Below are positions 1 to 6,527 of a DNA stretch of 9,162 nt, in pieces. The translations under genes and the position numbers were made by a program. The notes under the pieces were generated by a model that had not been told where the DNA came from, searched no databases, and worked only from the letters and a program-made list of their open reading frames with translations. This stretch comes from an uncultured Methanobrevibacter sp. (GTDB lineage: Archaea > Methanobacteriota > Methanobacteria > Methanobacteriales > Methanobacteriaceae): contig CACZNW010000081.1 in NCBI GenBank assembly GCA_902782595.1, positions 1 through 9,162 on the forward strand, read 5' to 3'. Numbering within the stretch: position 1 is the stretch's first letter; every line of letters begins with the position of its first letter.

Positions 1-687
1 AGTTTAGGTAATGTAATTAGTTTTCAGTCTGAAAAGGAAGTTAGAGTAAATGAAATTAACAATTCTCTTCCAGATGATATTCAGATTTTGGCCAGTGCTC
101 CTGTGCGTTATGCCTTTAAGCCGAGATATGCTCAAATGAGACAGTACCGTTATATGCTGTTTCAGGATTTGGACATTGACAAACTTGGGGAATGTGCGGA
201 AATCTTTAAGGGAACCCATAATTTCACAAACTTCACCAAAAGATTTCAGAAAACCACTACAAGAACTATTGATGAAATCAAAATCACAAAAGTCACTCTG
301 GACGATTACCACAAAAGGGAATTTCCAAATCTCCACGATACATTATCACCAGTCTTTGTTGATATTTATGGAGAATCATTTTTATGGAATATGGTTCGCA
401 AGATGATGAGAGTATTTGTGGATGTGGCTGTTGGTAAAATGACCCTGGATGAAGTTGAAAAATTATTGAATCCTGGAGATGATGAGCCAAGAGCTTATAT
501 TAAGGTTATGGAACCGGATTATCTGATTTTAATGGATATTCAATATGATGGCATTAAATTCAGGTATGATGATTATGCCTGTGAGAGATTCAGACGCAAT
601 CTTGTTGATTCTTTAAGTGATTTGCAGAAAAGATATGCCGTTCGTGAATCTATGATAAAAAGTTTAAATGATTTGCATCAATATTAA
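1..687 (+). CDS. truA: tRNA pseudouridine synthase TruA, 5'-truncated by the window edge
   Basis: TruA converts uridine to pseudouridine in the tRNA anticodon stem-loop. The frame is open from base 1, giving 228 residues before the TAA, so the gene starts outside the window. Visible family features are LGNVISF at residues 2-8, which in TruA directly follows the RTDxGVHA motif with the catalytic Asp; a KPRYAQMRQYRY segment (40-51) with the conserved R-Y-x-Y core; GTHNFTNFTKR (71-81); and GESFLWNMVRKMMR (124-137), the G-x-S-F-L-x-x-M-V-R signature. The catalytic Asp itself is not visible. By comparison with the family about 50-60 N-terminal residues are missing. A TTG at 88 is not the start, because clear TruA homology continues upstream of it. 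There is no sign of frameshift. The next gene on this strand is 119 nt downstream. Confidence 0.93.
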   Translation, partial: SLGNVISFQSEKEVRVNEINNSLPDDIQILASAPVRYAFKPRYAQMRQYRYMLFQDLDIDKLGECAEIFKGTHNFTNFTKRFQKTTTRTIDEIKITKVTLDDYHKREFPNLHDTLSPVFVDIYGESFLWNMVRKMMRVFVDVAVGKMTLDEVEKLLNPGDDEPRAYIKVMEPDYLILMDIQYDGIKFRYDDYACERFRRNLVDSLSDLQKRYAVRESMIKSLNDLHQY

Positions 688-806
688 AATATAAGATGGT
701 GCAACTGGTGATATTATTGTATTTTTAGGAGTTTTGTGATAATCATTAGTTGAGAGTATAATGTTTGATATCATTTTACTCAACCACCTATAAAGAGGGG
801 ATGTTT
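688..806 (+). promoter_or_regulatory. truA-wecB intergenic region with probable wecB promoter
   Basis: The stretch has no gene. A TATA-like AGTATAATG lies at about 755-763, roughly 40 nt before the ribosome binding site, a plausible archaeal promoter position. The box is flanked by inverted arms GTTGAG (749-754) and CTCAAC (779-784), with the 8-bp palindrome TGATATCA (766-773) between them. These could form an operator or a hairpin, but they are short and the DNA is AT-rich. A T-run at 721-726 could help terminate truA. Promoter placement is inferred from spacing only. Confidence 0.45.
795..800 (+). promoter_or_regulatory. Ribosome binding site deciding the wecB start
   Basis: GAGGGG ends 6 nt before the ATG at 807. 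The ATG at 801 directly abuts this site and the TTG at 765 has none, so 807 is the best start. It also gives the usual epimerase N-terminus MKIATILGTRPE. Confidence 0.8.
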
Positions 807-2129
807 ATGAAAATAGCGACAATTTTGGGGACTCGGCCGGAAATTATTAAAATGGCTCCGATAATAGATGAAATATCAAAAAGGGGTATTGACCAGATTA
901 TTCTACACACCGGCCAGCATTATGATAAGGAAATGTCTGACAATTTCTTCCGTGATTTGGAAATTCCGACTCCGGATTATAATATTCATGTGGGATCAGG
1001 TACTCACGGAAAACAGACAGGTTTGATGATGAAAGGAATTGAAGAGGTGTTGATTGAAGAAAAACCTGATATTGTTCTTGTTCAGGGTGATACCAATGCG
1101 GTACTTGCAGGAGCACTTGTAGCTTCCAAACTTCACATTGCAATCGGCCATGTCGAAGCGGGTCTCAGGTCATTTGACATGACAATGCCTGAGGAGATAA
1201 ACCGGAGGGCTGCCGATGTTACCTCAACAATGTATTTTATTCCAACTGAAGAATCAGCACTCAATCTCCTTGCTGAAGGATTTTCCCATAAAAATCTGCT
1301 TATCACAGGCAATACCGTAGTTGACGCATGTTTCAGACATCTGGAAATAGCTAAAAAAAGAGGTTTCGAAGAGGAATCTCTTGCTGAGCTTGATATTGAA
1401 AATATGGATAACATTTTAACATTGACAATGCACAGGGCGGAAAATGTTGATGTAAAAGAAAGGGCAGAAAGTATTATCTCCGCTTTAAAGGAATTAAGTG
1501 ACATGAATATTATTTTCCCGATTCATCCAAGAACCAGGCATACTCTTGAAAGCTTCGGTCTTTTCGATGAATTAAATGACTTGCCCCATGTTCATATTGT
1601 AAAACCGCTTGGATATCTTGATTTCCTGCTTTTAACCTCAAAATCAACATTGATTCTAACAGATTCTGGAGGTCTTCAGGAAGAAGCAATAACACTTAAT
1701 GTTCCGGCATTAACATTAAGGTACAATACAGAACGTCCCGAAACAGTAACTGCTGGAGGAAATATACTTGTTGGGTCTGATAAGGAAGTTATTTTGGAAA
1801 ATGCCACTAAAATATTGAACGACGAAGAATTTGCAGATAAAATGAGAAATGCCGAAAACCCTTATGGAAGTGGAGATTCTGCCAAATTAACTGTCGATGC
1901 AATCCAAGATTATTACAAAAAAGGTCTGCTTGATATTAAAGCTCCCGAAGATATTATGCGCTCATTTACAAGAAAAATGGCATCAGTTGATGAGGACATT
2001 ACTGTCGGAGAATTTGAAGACGGTCATAATTCATTAATTCACATGGTCTTTGACGGGGATAAAATGCGTTTTCCGGCAGATGACTTGAACTTAAACGGCA
2101 TGATGATTAATTATGATGAACGAGAATGA
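807..2129 (+). CDS. wecB: UDP-N-acetylglucosamine 2-epimerase (non-hydrolysing), with C-terminal extension
   Basis: This cytoplasmic enzyme interconverts UDP-GlcNAc and UDP-ManNAc, supplying ManNAc-type sugars for surface glycans. The 440-residue product opens with GTRPEIIKMAP (8-18). It carries the family's active-site positions: QGDT with D95, HVEAGLR with E117, PEEINRR with E130, and TMHRAEN with H209. DSGGLQEEA (286-294) and YNTERPE (306-312) form the UDP-binding region. All match the non-hydrolysing WecB/MnaA family. Bacterial members are usually about 360-390 residues, ending soon after the NPYGSGDSA segment (351-359). Here about 65 further, rather acidic residues (about 376-440) follow, with no domain I recognise. 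The last 17 nt overlap mfnD, so the gene is probably co-transcribed with the methanofuran genes. The chemical call is secure; the polymer it serves is not visible here. Confidence 0.93.
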   Translation: MKIATILGTRPEIIKMAPIIDEISKRGIDQIILHTGQHYDKEMSDNFFRDLEIPTPDYNIHVGSGTHGKQTGLMMKGIEEVLIEEKPDIVLVQGDTNAVLAGALVASKLHIAIGHVEAGLRSFDMTMPEEINRRAADVTSTMYFIPTEESALNLLAEGFSHKNLLITGNTVVDACFRHLEIAKKRGFEEESLAELDIENMDNILTLTMHRAENVDVKERAESIISALKELSDMNIIFPIHPRTRHTLESFGLFDELNDLPHVHIVKPLGYLDFLLLTSKSTLILTDSGGLQEEAITLNVPALTLRYNTERPETVTAGGNILVGSDKEVILENATKILNDEEFADKMRNAENPYGSGDSAKLTVDAIQDYYKKGLLDIKAPEDIMRSFTRKMASVDEDITVGEFEDGHNSLIHMVFDGDKMRFPADDLNLNGMMINYDERE

Positions 2130-3192
2130 TTCAATACTTGTATTTGAGTATTTCACCGCTTCGGGTGAAAAGGATAAGTGCATTATTTCCGAAGCCGAAG
2201 CATTAATATTTGCACTTCTGGATGATTTGTCCGGTTTCAATGTGGATCTGGTTATTAACAGTTCTTATGAAAACATTGTCGGAAAATATGATAATGTAAA
2301 TCCCATTCTGATTGATGAAGACATTATAGGTTGGTTAAAGGATAATGCGATAAACTTTACCGACGCCATTTTCATAGCTGCGGAGAATAACAACAACCTA
2401 TATAATATCACTAAAATACTTGAAGACAGCAATGTCAACATATACACTTCATCAGCGGAAGCATGCTTTAAAACTTCAGACAAATATGAAACCTATGAAG
2501 CTCTTCCAGGCGAAATTCCACAGCCCAAATCATTTAAACTTGAAATTGATTCTGAAAGGCATTGGAAAGGAGCTATTGAAAATTTACATGAAAAATGGCA
2601 ATCTGAAAATCCGTCAAAGCTATTAAAATTAATTATTAAACCTTTGATGGGAGTGGATTGCGAAAACATTGTAATTTTGGAGGATATTGGGGATGTATCA
2701 TATAATCTGGAAAATATATTTCCCGCAGGTTCGATGGTGCTTGTTCAGGAGTATATTGAAGGAACTGACATTAGCGTCAGTTTAATATCCGACGGAATAA
2801 AAGCTGTTCCGATAAGCTTAAACAAACAGTATGTTGAACTTAAGGATGATAAGGGAACTTATATTGGTGGAAAACTGCCGTATGGCAGTAAATGTAAAAA
2901 AGAGGCTTTTGAAATTGCAACAAAAGCGGTCGAATCAATTGACGGACTGAAAGGTTTTGTCGGTGCGGATTTATTGATAAGTGATGATGAAGATTCAGTT
3001 TACCTTTTGGAGATTAACTCAAGATTCACAACCCCATATGTGGGTTTGTGCAAGGTGGCTGACTTCAACATTGGTGAAACTATCATTGAACTGATTGACG
3101 GAAACATTGCCGTTGATGATTTGAACATTTCTTTAGACGGAAGTGTTGAGTTTAAAAAATTTGGAGATTCATTGGAAATAAGGAGAATATAA
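2113..3192 (+). CDS. mfnD: Tyramine-L-glutamate ligase MfnD (ATP-grasp)
   Basis: MfnD uses ATP to join the gamma-carboxyl of glutamate to tyramine, giving gamma-glutamyltyramine, an early methanofuran intermediate. The 359-residue protein starts with ILVFEYFTASG (8-18), typical of this ATP-grasp group. ATP-grasp elements follow in order: LIIKPLMGVDCENI (173-186) with the ATP-binding Lys, LVQEYIEGTDISVSL (210-224), GADLLIS (284-290), and LLEINSRFTTPYVGL (298-312) with the metal-binding E300 and N302. The start overlaps the end of wecB by 17 nt. ATGs at 2113 and 2116 are both possible, and no good ribosome binding site precedes either, which suggests translational coupling. mfnF follows after 2 nt and belongs to the same pathway, which strongly supports this over a generic carboxylate-amine ligase call. 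Confidence 0.88.
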   Translation: MMNENDSILVFEYFTASGEKDKCIISEAEALIFALLDDLSGFNVDLVINSSYENIVGKYDNVNPILIDEDIIGWLKDNAINFTDAIFIAAENNNNLYNITKILEDSNVNIYTSSAEACFKTSDKYETYEALPGEIPQPKSFKLEIDSERHWKGAIENLHEKWQSENPSKLLKLIIKPLMGVDCENIVILEDIGDVSYNLENIFPAGSMVLVQEYIEGTDISVSLISDGIKAVPISLNKQYVELKDDKGTYIGGKLPYGSKCKKEAFEIATKAVESIDGLKGFVGADLLISDDEDSVYLLEINSRFTTPYVGLCKVADFNIGETIIELIDGNIAVDDLNISLDGSVEFKKFGDSLEIRRI

Positions 3193-3194
3193 AC

Positions 3195-4217
3195 ATGAAA
3201 ATTGCAGGATTTGATATTGGCGGTGCAAATACCGATTTGGCTATAATTGACTTTGAAGACGGTGAAATTAAAAATATTGATGTTGATTTCGCATACCTTC
3301 CAATGTGGAGCAATAACGATGACTTGTCACGGGTTCTAATAGATCTGATTGAAAGTATCTGTCCGGTTTCACAAATAGATGCTGTGGGTATTTCAATGAC
3401 TGCAGAACTTGTTGACGCATACGATACAAAAAAAGATGGAGTTCTCGATGTTGTCGGGAAATGTGAAGAAACTTTCACTTGTCCGATAGCTTATGTTGGA
3501 GTTGACGGGATGTTGTCAAAATCCGACATTGAAAAGACTCCCCTTAAAGCGGCCGCCGCAAACTGGATTGCAACAGCTCAAATCGCAACATTAATATCTG
3601 ATAACTGTATTTTCATAGACACCGGAAGTACCACAACAGACATTATACCGATTAAGGATGGTTTTGAATGTGCAATAGGTAAATCTGACTTTGACAGGTC
3701 TGCAACCGGTGAGCTGGTATATACAGGTACATTAAGAACCAATCTTGCAAGTTTTCTTGATAAAGTAACTTTAAACGGCAAGGACTATCGTGTGGCCAGC
3801 GAACTGTTTGCACAAACCGCTGATGTTTACATGGTTCTGGATTTAATCACAGAAGAAGATTATGTCTGCGATACTTTTGACGGTGAAGGCAAATCAAAAC
3901 TGGAATGTGCCCGCAGAATTGCACGTGTGGTCTGTGCGGATTTGGAAATGCTTTCCATGGAGGATGTCGTTGAGATGTCAAAATTTATCCATAAAAAACA
4001 GGTTGAGCAGATTGCAGAGGGTTTAAAACAGGTTAATGAAACCCAAAATCTGGATTTGATTGTGACAACAGGTCTTGGAAAAGACATTCTCGACAAACCT
4101 GCAGCAGAACTTTTAGGATTAAAAGTCAAATCAATGGCTGATATTCTAACTGATGAACAGTGTGTTGTGGCACCGGCAGTTGGGACTGCCGTGATGATGG
4201 AAAAATACTTAAGATGA
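3195..4217 (+). CDS. mfnF: MfnF, methanofuran-precursor condensing enzyme (hydantoinase/oxoprolinase-like ASKHA fold)
   Basis: MfnF joins gamma-glutamyltyramine to the phosphorylated aminomethylfuran unit, making the furan-methanamine core of methanofuran. The family is often annotated as 'hydantoinase/oxoprolinase family' or 'H4MPT-linked C1 transfer pathway protein'. The 340-residue product shows the two phosphate-binding loops of the actin/ASKHA fold, FDIGGANTD (6-14) and IDTGSTTTD (141-149). It also has ANWIATA (122-128), TGTLRTNLASF (177-187), and a late glycine loop TTGLGKD (291-297). The ATG follows AAGGAGA (3180-3186) with 8 nt spacing, and the gene begins 2 nt after mfnD. Function rests on family recognition plus adjacency to mfnD. 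The end is convergent with carS, 15 nt away, leaving no room for a dedicated terminator. Confidence 0.87.
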   Translation: MKIAGFDIGGANTDLAIIDFEDGEIKNIDVDFAYLPMWSNNDDLSRVLIDLIESICPVSQIDAVGISMTAELVDAYDTKKDGVLDVVGKCEETFTCPIAYVGVDGMLSKSDIEKTPLKAAAANWIATAQIATLISDNCIFIDTGSTTTDIIPIKDGFECAIGKSDFDRSATGELVYTGTLRTNLASFLDKVTLNGKDYRVASELFAQTADVYMVLDLITEEDYVCDTFDGEGKSKLECARRIARVVCADLEMLSMEDVVEMSKFIHKKQVEQIAEGLKQVNETQNLDLIVTTGLGKDILDKPAAELLGLKVKSMADILTDEQCVVAPAVGTAVMMEKYLR

Positions 4218-4232
4218 TGGTTTTAAACATTG

Positions 4233-4799
4233 TTAGTACCATACATCCTTAAGACCCAACAAATAAGCTCCGCCGTTGGCTATCAAATGAATTATTAATG
4301 TTAATGTGATTGTTATTATTACAAAAATAATGTTTATTTCAATCACCGGTGAAACCAGAATTAATGCAAATATTATAAAATCTAGCTGATCAAGGAGCGG
4401 AGCGGGTTTTCCCCTTCCGATTCCAAGTCTTCTTTTTAAAAAACTGCCAATTGCATCACCGACCAGTGCTCCGAAACCTAGTAAAAATCCAATCAATATT
4501 CCATTGTTAACATCGGTTACAATTGGAGTGATAAGGTATTGCCCGATTTCAGGCAGTATCATTGGGGCAAGATATCCCTGAACGGCACCTGTAAGTATAC
4601 CGATTGCAGTTCCGGCAATCAGTCCTCTCCATGTAACGCCATCTCCAATCCATCGATTGCCTTTTGAGTCGCATTTTCCAAAATCAACCGGTGTACCGCC
4701 CCCAAAGGCAAGTGCTCCTCCATTTGAAAAGTATGCCGGAAGAATGAAATACAATGTTGTTAGGAATGCAAACAATATTGTTTGGATATCAAGTGCCAT
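4233..4799 (-). CDS. carS: CDP-archaeol synthase CarS (DUF46 family membrane protein)
   Basis: CarS transfers CMP from CTP to 2,3-di-O-geranylgeranylglyceryl phosphate, giving the CDP-archaeol precursor from which archaeal polar lipids are made. The 188-residue protein has about five hydrophobic membrane spans (about 4-22, 58-80, 100-118, 139-157, 158-176). Family motifs are PAYFSNGGALAFGGGTPVDF (21-40), GDGVTWRG (52-59), GDAIGSFLKRRLGIGRGK (114-131), and PLLDQLDF (134-141). The Asp residues and the KRR cluster are the likely CTP/Mg-binding elements. The minus-strand ATG is preceded by AAAGGAGT (complement of 4809-4816) at good spacing. It is transcribed away from the tes-type gene, also predicted to act on archaeal lipids, and towards mfnF. 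Length and motifs fit the family with nothing missing. Confidence 0.93.
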   Translation of the reverse strand: MALDIQTILFAFLTTLYFILPAYFSNGGALAFGGGTPVDFGKCDSKGNRWIGDGVTWRGLIAGTAIGILTGAVQGYLAPMILPEIGQYLITPIVTDVNNGILIGFLLGFGALVGDAIGSFLKRRLGIGRGKPAPLLDQLDFIIFALILVSPVIEINIIFVIITITLTLIIHLIANGGAYLLGLKDVWY

Positions 4800-4934
4800 T
4801 AATAATTTACTCCTTTGTAGTATTTACAATACATATTTATAAAATTAATAATATTTAAATATTAAATTGTTTTAAATATATTATATTATCTAAGTTTATA
4901 CTAATATTGCTTTAGTATTGTAAAGGTGATTTTT
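4800..4934. promoter_or_regulatory. Divergent carS/tes promoter region
   Basis: This 135-bp, very AT-rich region serves both lipid genes. For carS, minus-strand TATA-like boxes are TTTATAAATA (complement of 4834-4843) and an alternative within 4851-4866. The closer box would put the start site almost on the ribosome binding site. For tes, TTTAAATATA (4871-4880) and TTTATACTA (4896-4904) are candidates, and the first leaves a more normal leader. Which boxes are used cannot be decided from sequence. No separate operator is obvious. Confidence 0.55.
4924..4930 (+). promoter_or_regulatory. Ribosome binding site deciding a TTG start for the tes-type gene
   Basis: AGGTGAT closely matches the complement of the archaeal 16S 3' end. 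It lies 4 nt before TTG at 4935. The in-frame GTG at 4926 lies inside the site and is unlikely to be used. Confidence 0.75.
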
Positions 4935-6431
4935 TTGAAAATTAAAAATACAAAAAGTTTATGTCCGGAGTGTGGTAAACCTCTTGATGCAGAAGTATAC
5001 GACGAAGACGGTAAAGTCTTAATCAAAAAAACTTGTGATGAACACGGAGAATTTATCAATACTTACTGGAGTGATGAAGAACTATATGGGAGAGTAGGAA
5101 AATATGTTCCATCTATTACCGGTGTTGACAATCCGTCTGTTGAAGACAGTGCGCCTTGTCCAAGTAATTGTGGATTATGTTCAAAACATGAGACTTCAAC
5201 CGTTTTAGGTTTGATTGATGTTACAAACAGATGTAATTTAAGATGTCCGGTCTGTTTTGCAAATGCGGCCGCTGCAGGATATTTATATGAACCTACTCAA
5301 AATGAAATCAGACAAATGCTTAGAAATTTAAGGGACCTAAAACCTTACCCTTGCCCGGCTATCCAGTATGCCGGAGGAGAACCAACTGTTAGAAAAGATA
5401 TAGTTGAACTTGTTAAAATGGCAAAAGAGGAAGGTTTCACTCACGTTCAAATCGCCACCAATGGTATAAGATTAGCTAAAAGAGAAAATTTGGCTAAAGA
5501 ATTAAAAGAAGCAGGATTAAATACTGTTTATCTTGCTTTTGACGGAGTAACTCCAGAGCCTTATATTAATAACAGGGGTAGAAATTTACTTCCGGATAAA
5601 ATTCAAGCTATTGAAAACTGTAGAAAGGTAGGTTTGGGAGTTGTACTTGTACCTACGCTCGTTAAAGGAGTCAATGACCATCAGGTTGGAGAAATTATTA
5701 AATTCGCATTTGACCACAGTGAAAATATCTATGGTGTAAACTTCCAGCCTGTTTCATTTGCCGGCAGAACTCCTGCTGATCACGTTGAAGAGCAGAGAAT
5801 TACCATCCCTGATTTTGTCAATATTATTGAAGAGGAAACTGATGGTGAGGTTCCAAGCAGTTCATTTTATCCTCCGTCTTCAGTTGAACCTATTGCTGAG
5901 TTCATTTCTTTACTGGGCGGTGAAAGTTCAGCTAAAGTAACATTAAACTGCCATGAACACTGTGGAATAGCAACTTATGTATTCCGAGAAAGAACAGAAG
6001 GCAACGGAAAAGATAAATTAATCCCAATCACTGATTTCATTGATGTTGATGATTTATTTGAAAAATTAAAAGAATATAATGAAAAACTTAAAGCGGGTAA
6101 ATTCGGATCCCGTAAGAGGGTTTTAGCCGGTTTAACAGGTAATCTTCCAAAATTGATTCATCCCAGCAGGACTCCAAAAGATTTGGATATTACAAAAATT
6201 TTATTAAATGTTTTTGTTAAAGGGGATTATGATGCATTGGGAGACTTTTCTAAAGATTCAATGCTTATCTCTTGTATGCACTTTATGGATCCGTTCAATT
6301 TTGATGAGGATAGAGTTAAAAAATGCGTTATTCATTACGCAACACCTGACGGAAGAATCATTCCATTCTGTACATTCAATTCAATGTACCGTCCGGATGT
6401 AGAACAGGACTTTGCAAAACCTTTAAAATAA
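4935..6431 (+). CDS. tes: Radical SAM tetraether lipid synthase-type protein (Tes / MJ0619 family)
   Basis: Tes couples the terminal methyl carbons of archaeol phytanyl chains to form macrocyclic archaeol and membrane-spanning tetraethers. The 498-residue product, using the TTG start, has the radical SAM motif CNLRCPVC (C100, C104, C107) followed by AGGEP (146-150). It is unusually Cys-rich, with 16 cysteines. An N-terminal rubredoxin-like site is suggested by CPEC (10-13) and CDEH (34-37). CPSNCGLC (75-82), NCHEHC (338-343) and C447/C464/C479 in a CMHFMDPFNFDEDR...C...PFC region offer ligands for auxiliary iron-sulfur clusters. This matches the Tes architecture of three [4Fe-4S] clusters plus one mononuclear iron. 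The neighbouring carS supports a lipid role. The M. jannaschii homologue was earlier proposed to methylate a pterin in methanopterin synthesis, and methanogens carry paralogues, so substrate assignment is less certain than family. Confidence 0.82.
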   Translation: MKIKNTKSLCPECGKPLDAEVYDEDGKVLIKKTCDEHGEFINTYWSDEELYGRVGKYVPSITGVDNPSVEDSAPCPSNCGLCSKHETSTVLGLIDVTNRCNLRCPVCFANAAAAGYLYEPTQNEIRQMLRNLRDLKPYPCPAIQYAGGEPTVRKDIVELVKMAKEEGFTHVQIATNGIRLAKRENLAKELKEAGLNTVYLAFDGVTPEPYINNRGRNLLPDKIQAIENCRKVGLGVVLVPTLVKGVNDHQVGEIIKFAFDHSENIYGVNFQPVSFAGRTPADHVEEQRITIPDFVNIIEEETDGEVPSSSFYPPSSVEPIAEFISLLGGESSAKVTLNCHEHCGIATYVFRERTEGNGKDKLIPITDFIDVDDLFEKLKEYNEKLKAGKFGSRKRVLAGLTGNLPKLIHPSRTPKDLDITKILLNVFVKGDYDALGDFSKDSMLISCMHFMDPFNFDEDRVKKCVIHYATPDGRIIPFCTFNSMYRPDVEQDFAKPLK

Positions 6432-6463
6432 AAAATTAAACTTACAGAAATCACCTTTCTTTT

Positions 6464-6502
6464 GGTATTTGGGGGATTTCCCAAATACTTCGTATTTTTT
6501 TT
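6464..6502 (+). terminator. Hairpin plus T-tract after the tes-type gene
   Basis: A perfect 9-bp stem pairs GTATTTGGG (6465-6473) with CCCAAATAC (6480-6488) around a 6-nt loop. A run of eight T follows at 6495-6502. The T-tract alone is the usual archaeal termination signal, and it lies 64 nt after the stop. A second, mutually exclusive hairpin, AAATAC (6483-6488) with GTATTT (6492-6497), uses the same 3' arm, so a regulatory leader role is also possible. Confidence 0.65.
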
Positions 6503-6527
6503 ATTAACTTGTTTACAGTGATTATTA
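6498..6527 (+). promoter_or_regulatory. Probable hacB promoter and short leader
   Basis: TTTTTATTAA (6498-6507) is a TATA-like element about 25 nt before the ATG at 6528. If used, transcription would begin almost at the start codon. GTGAT (6518-6522) is a partial ribosome binding site 5 nt before the ATG. A near-leaderless message, or read-through from upstream, are both possible. Confidence 0.4.

Noticed and set aside
4..336. 110-residue open frame on the minus strand inside truA.
   Set aside because: It lies opposite a frame with clear TruA motifs and shows no family features or ribosome binding site; treated as a shadow.
688..760. Possible small RNA or riboswitch between truA and wecB.
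   Set aside because: No strong stems or known aptamer core could be seen, and the space is adequately explained by a promoter.
1133..1504. 123-residue minus-strand open frame inside wecB.
   Set aside because: It is opposite the epimerase catalytic motifs, Ser-rich as expected for a reverse-strand shadow, with no domain.
3549..5272. Two GCGGCCGC octamers (3549-3556 and 5265-5272) in AT-rich DNA, which could look like shared sites.
   Set aside because: Both fall inside conserved Ala-rich coding segments (KAAAANW in mfnF, NAAAAGY in the tes-type gene) and are explained by Ala codons.
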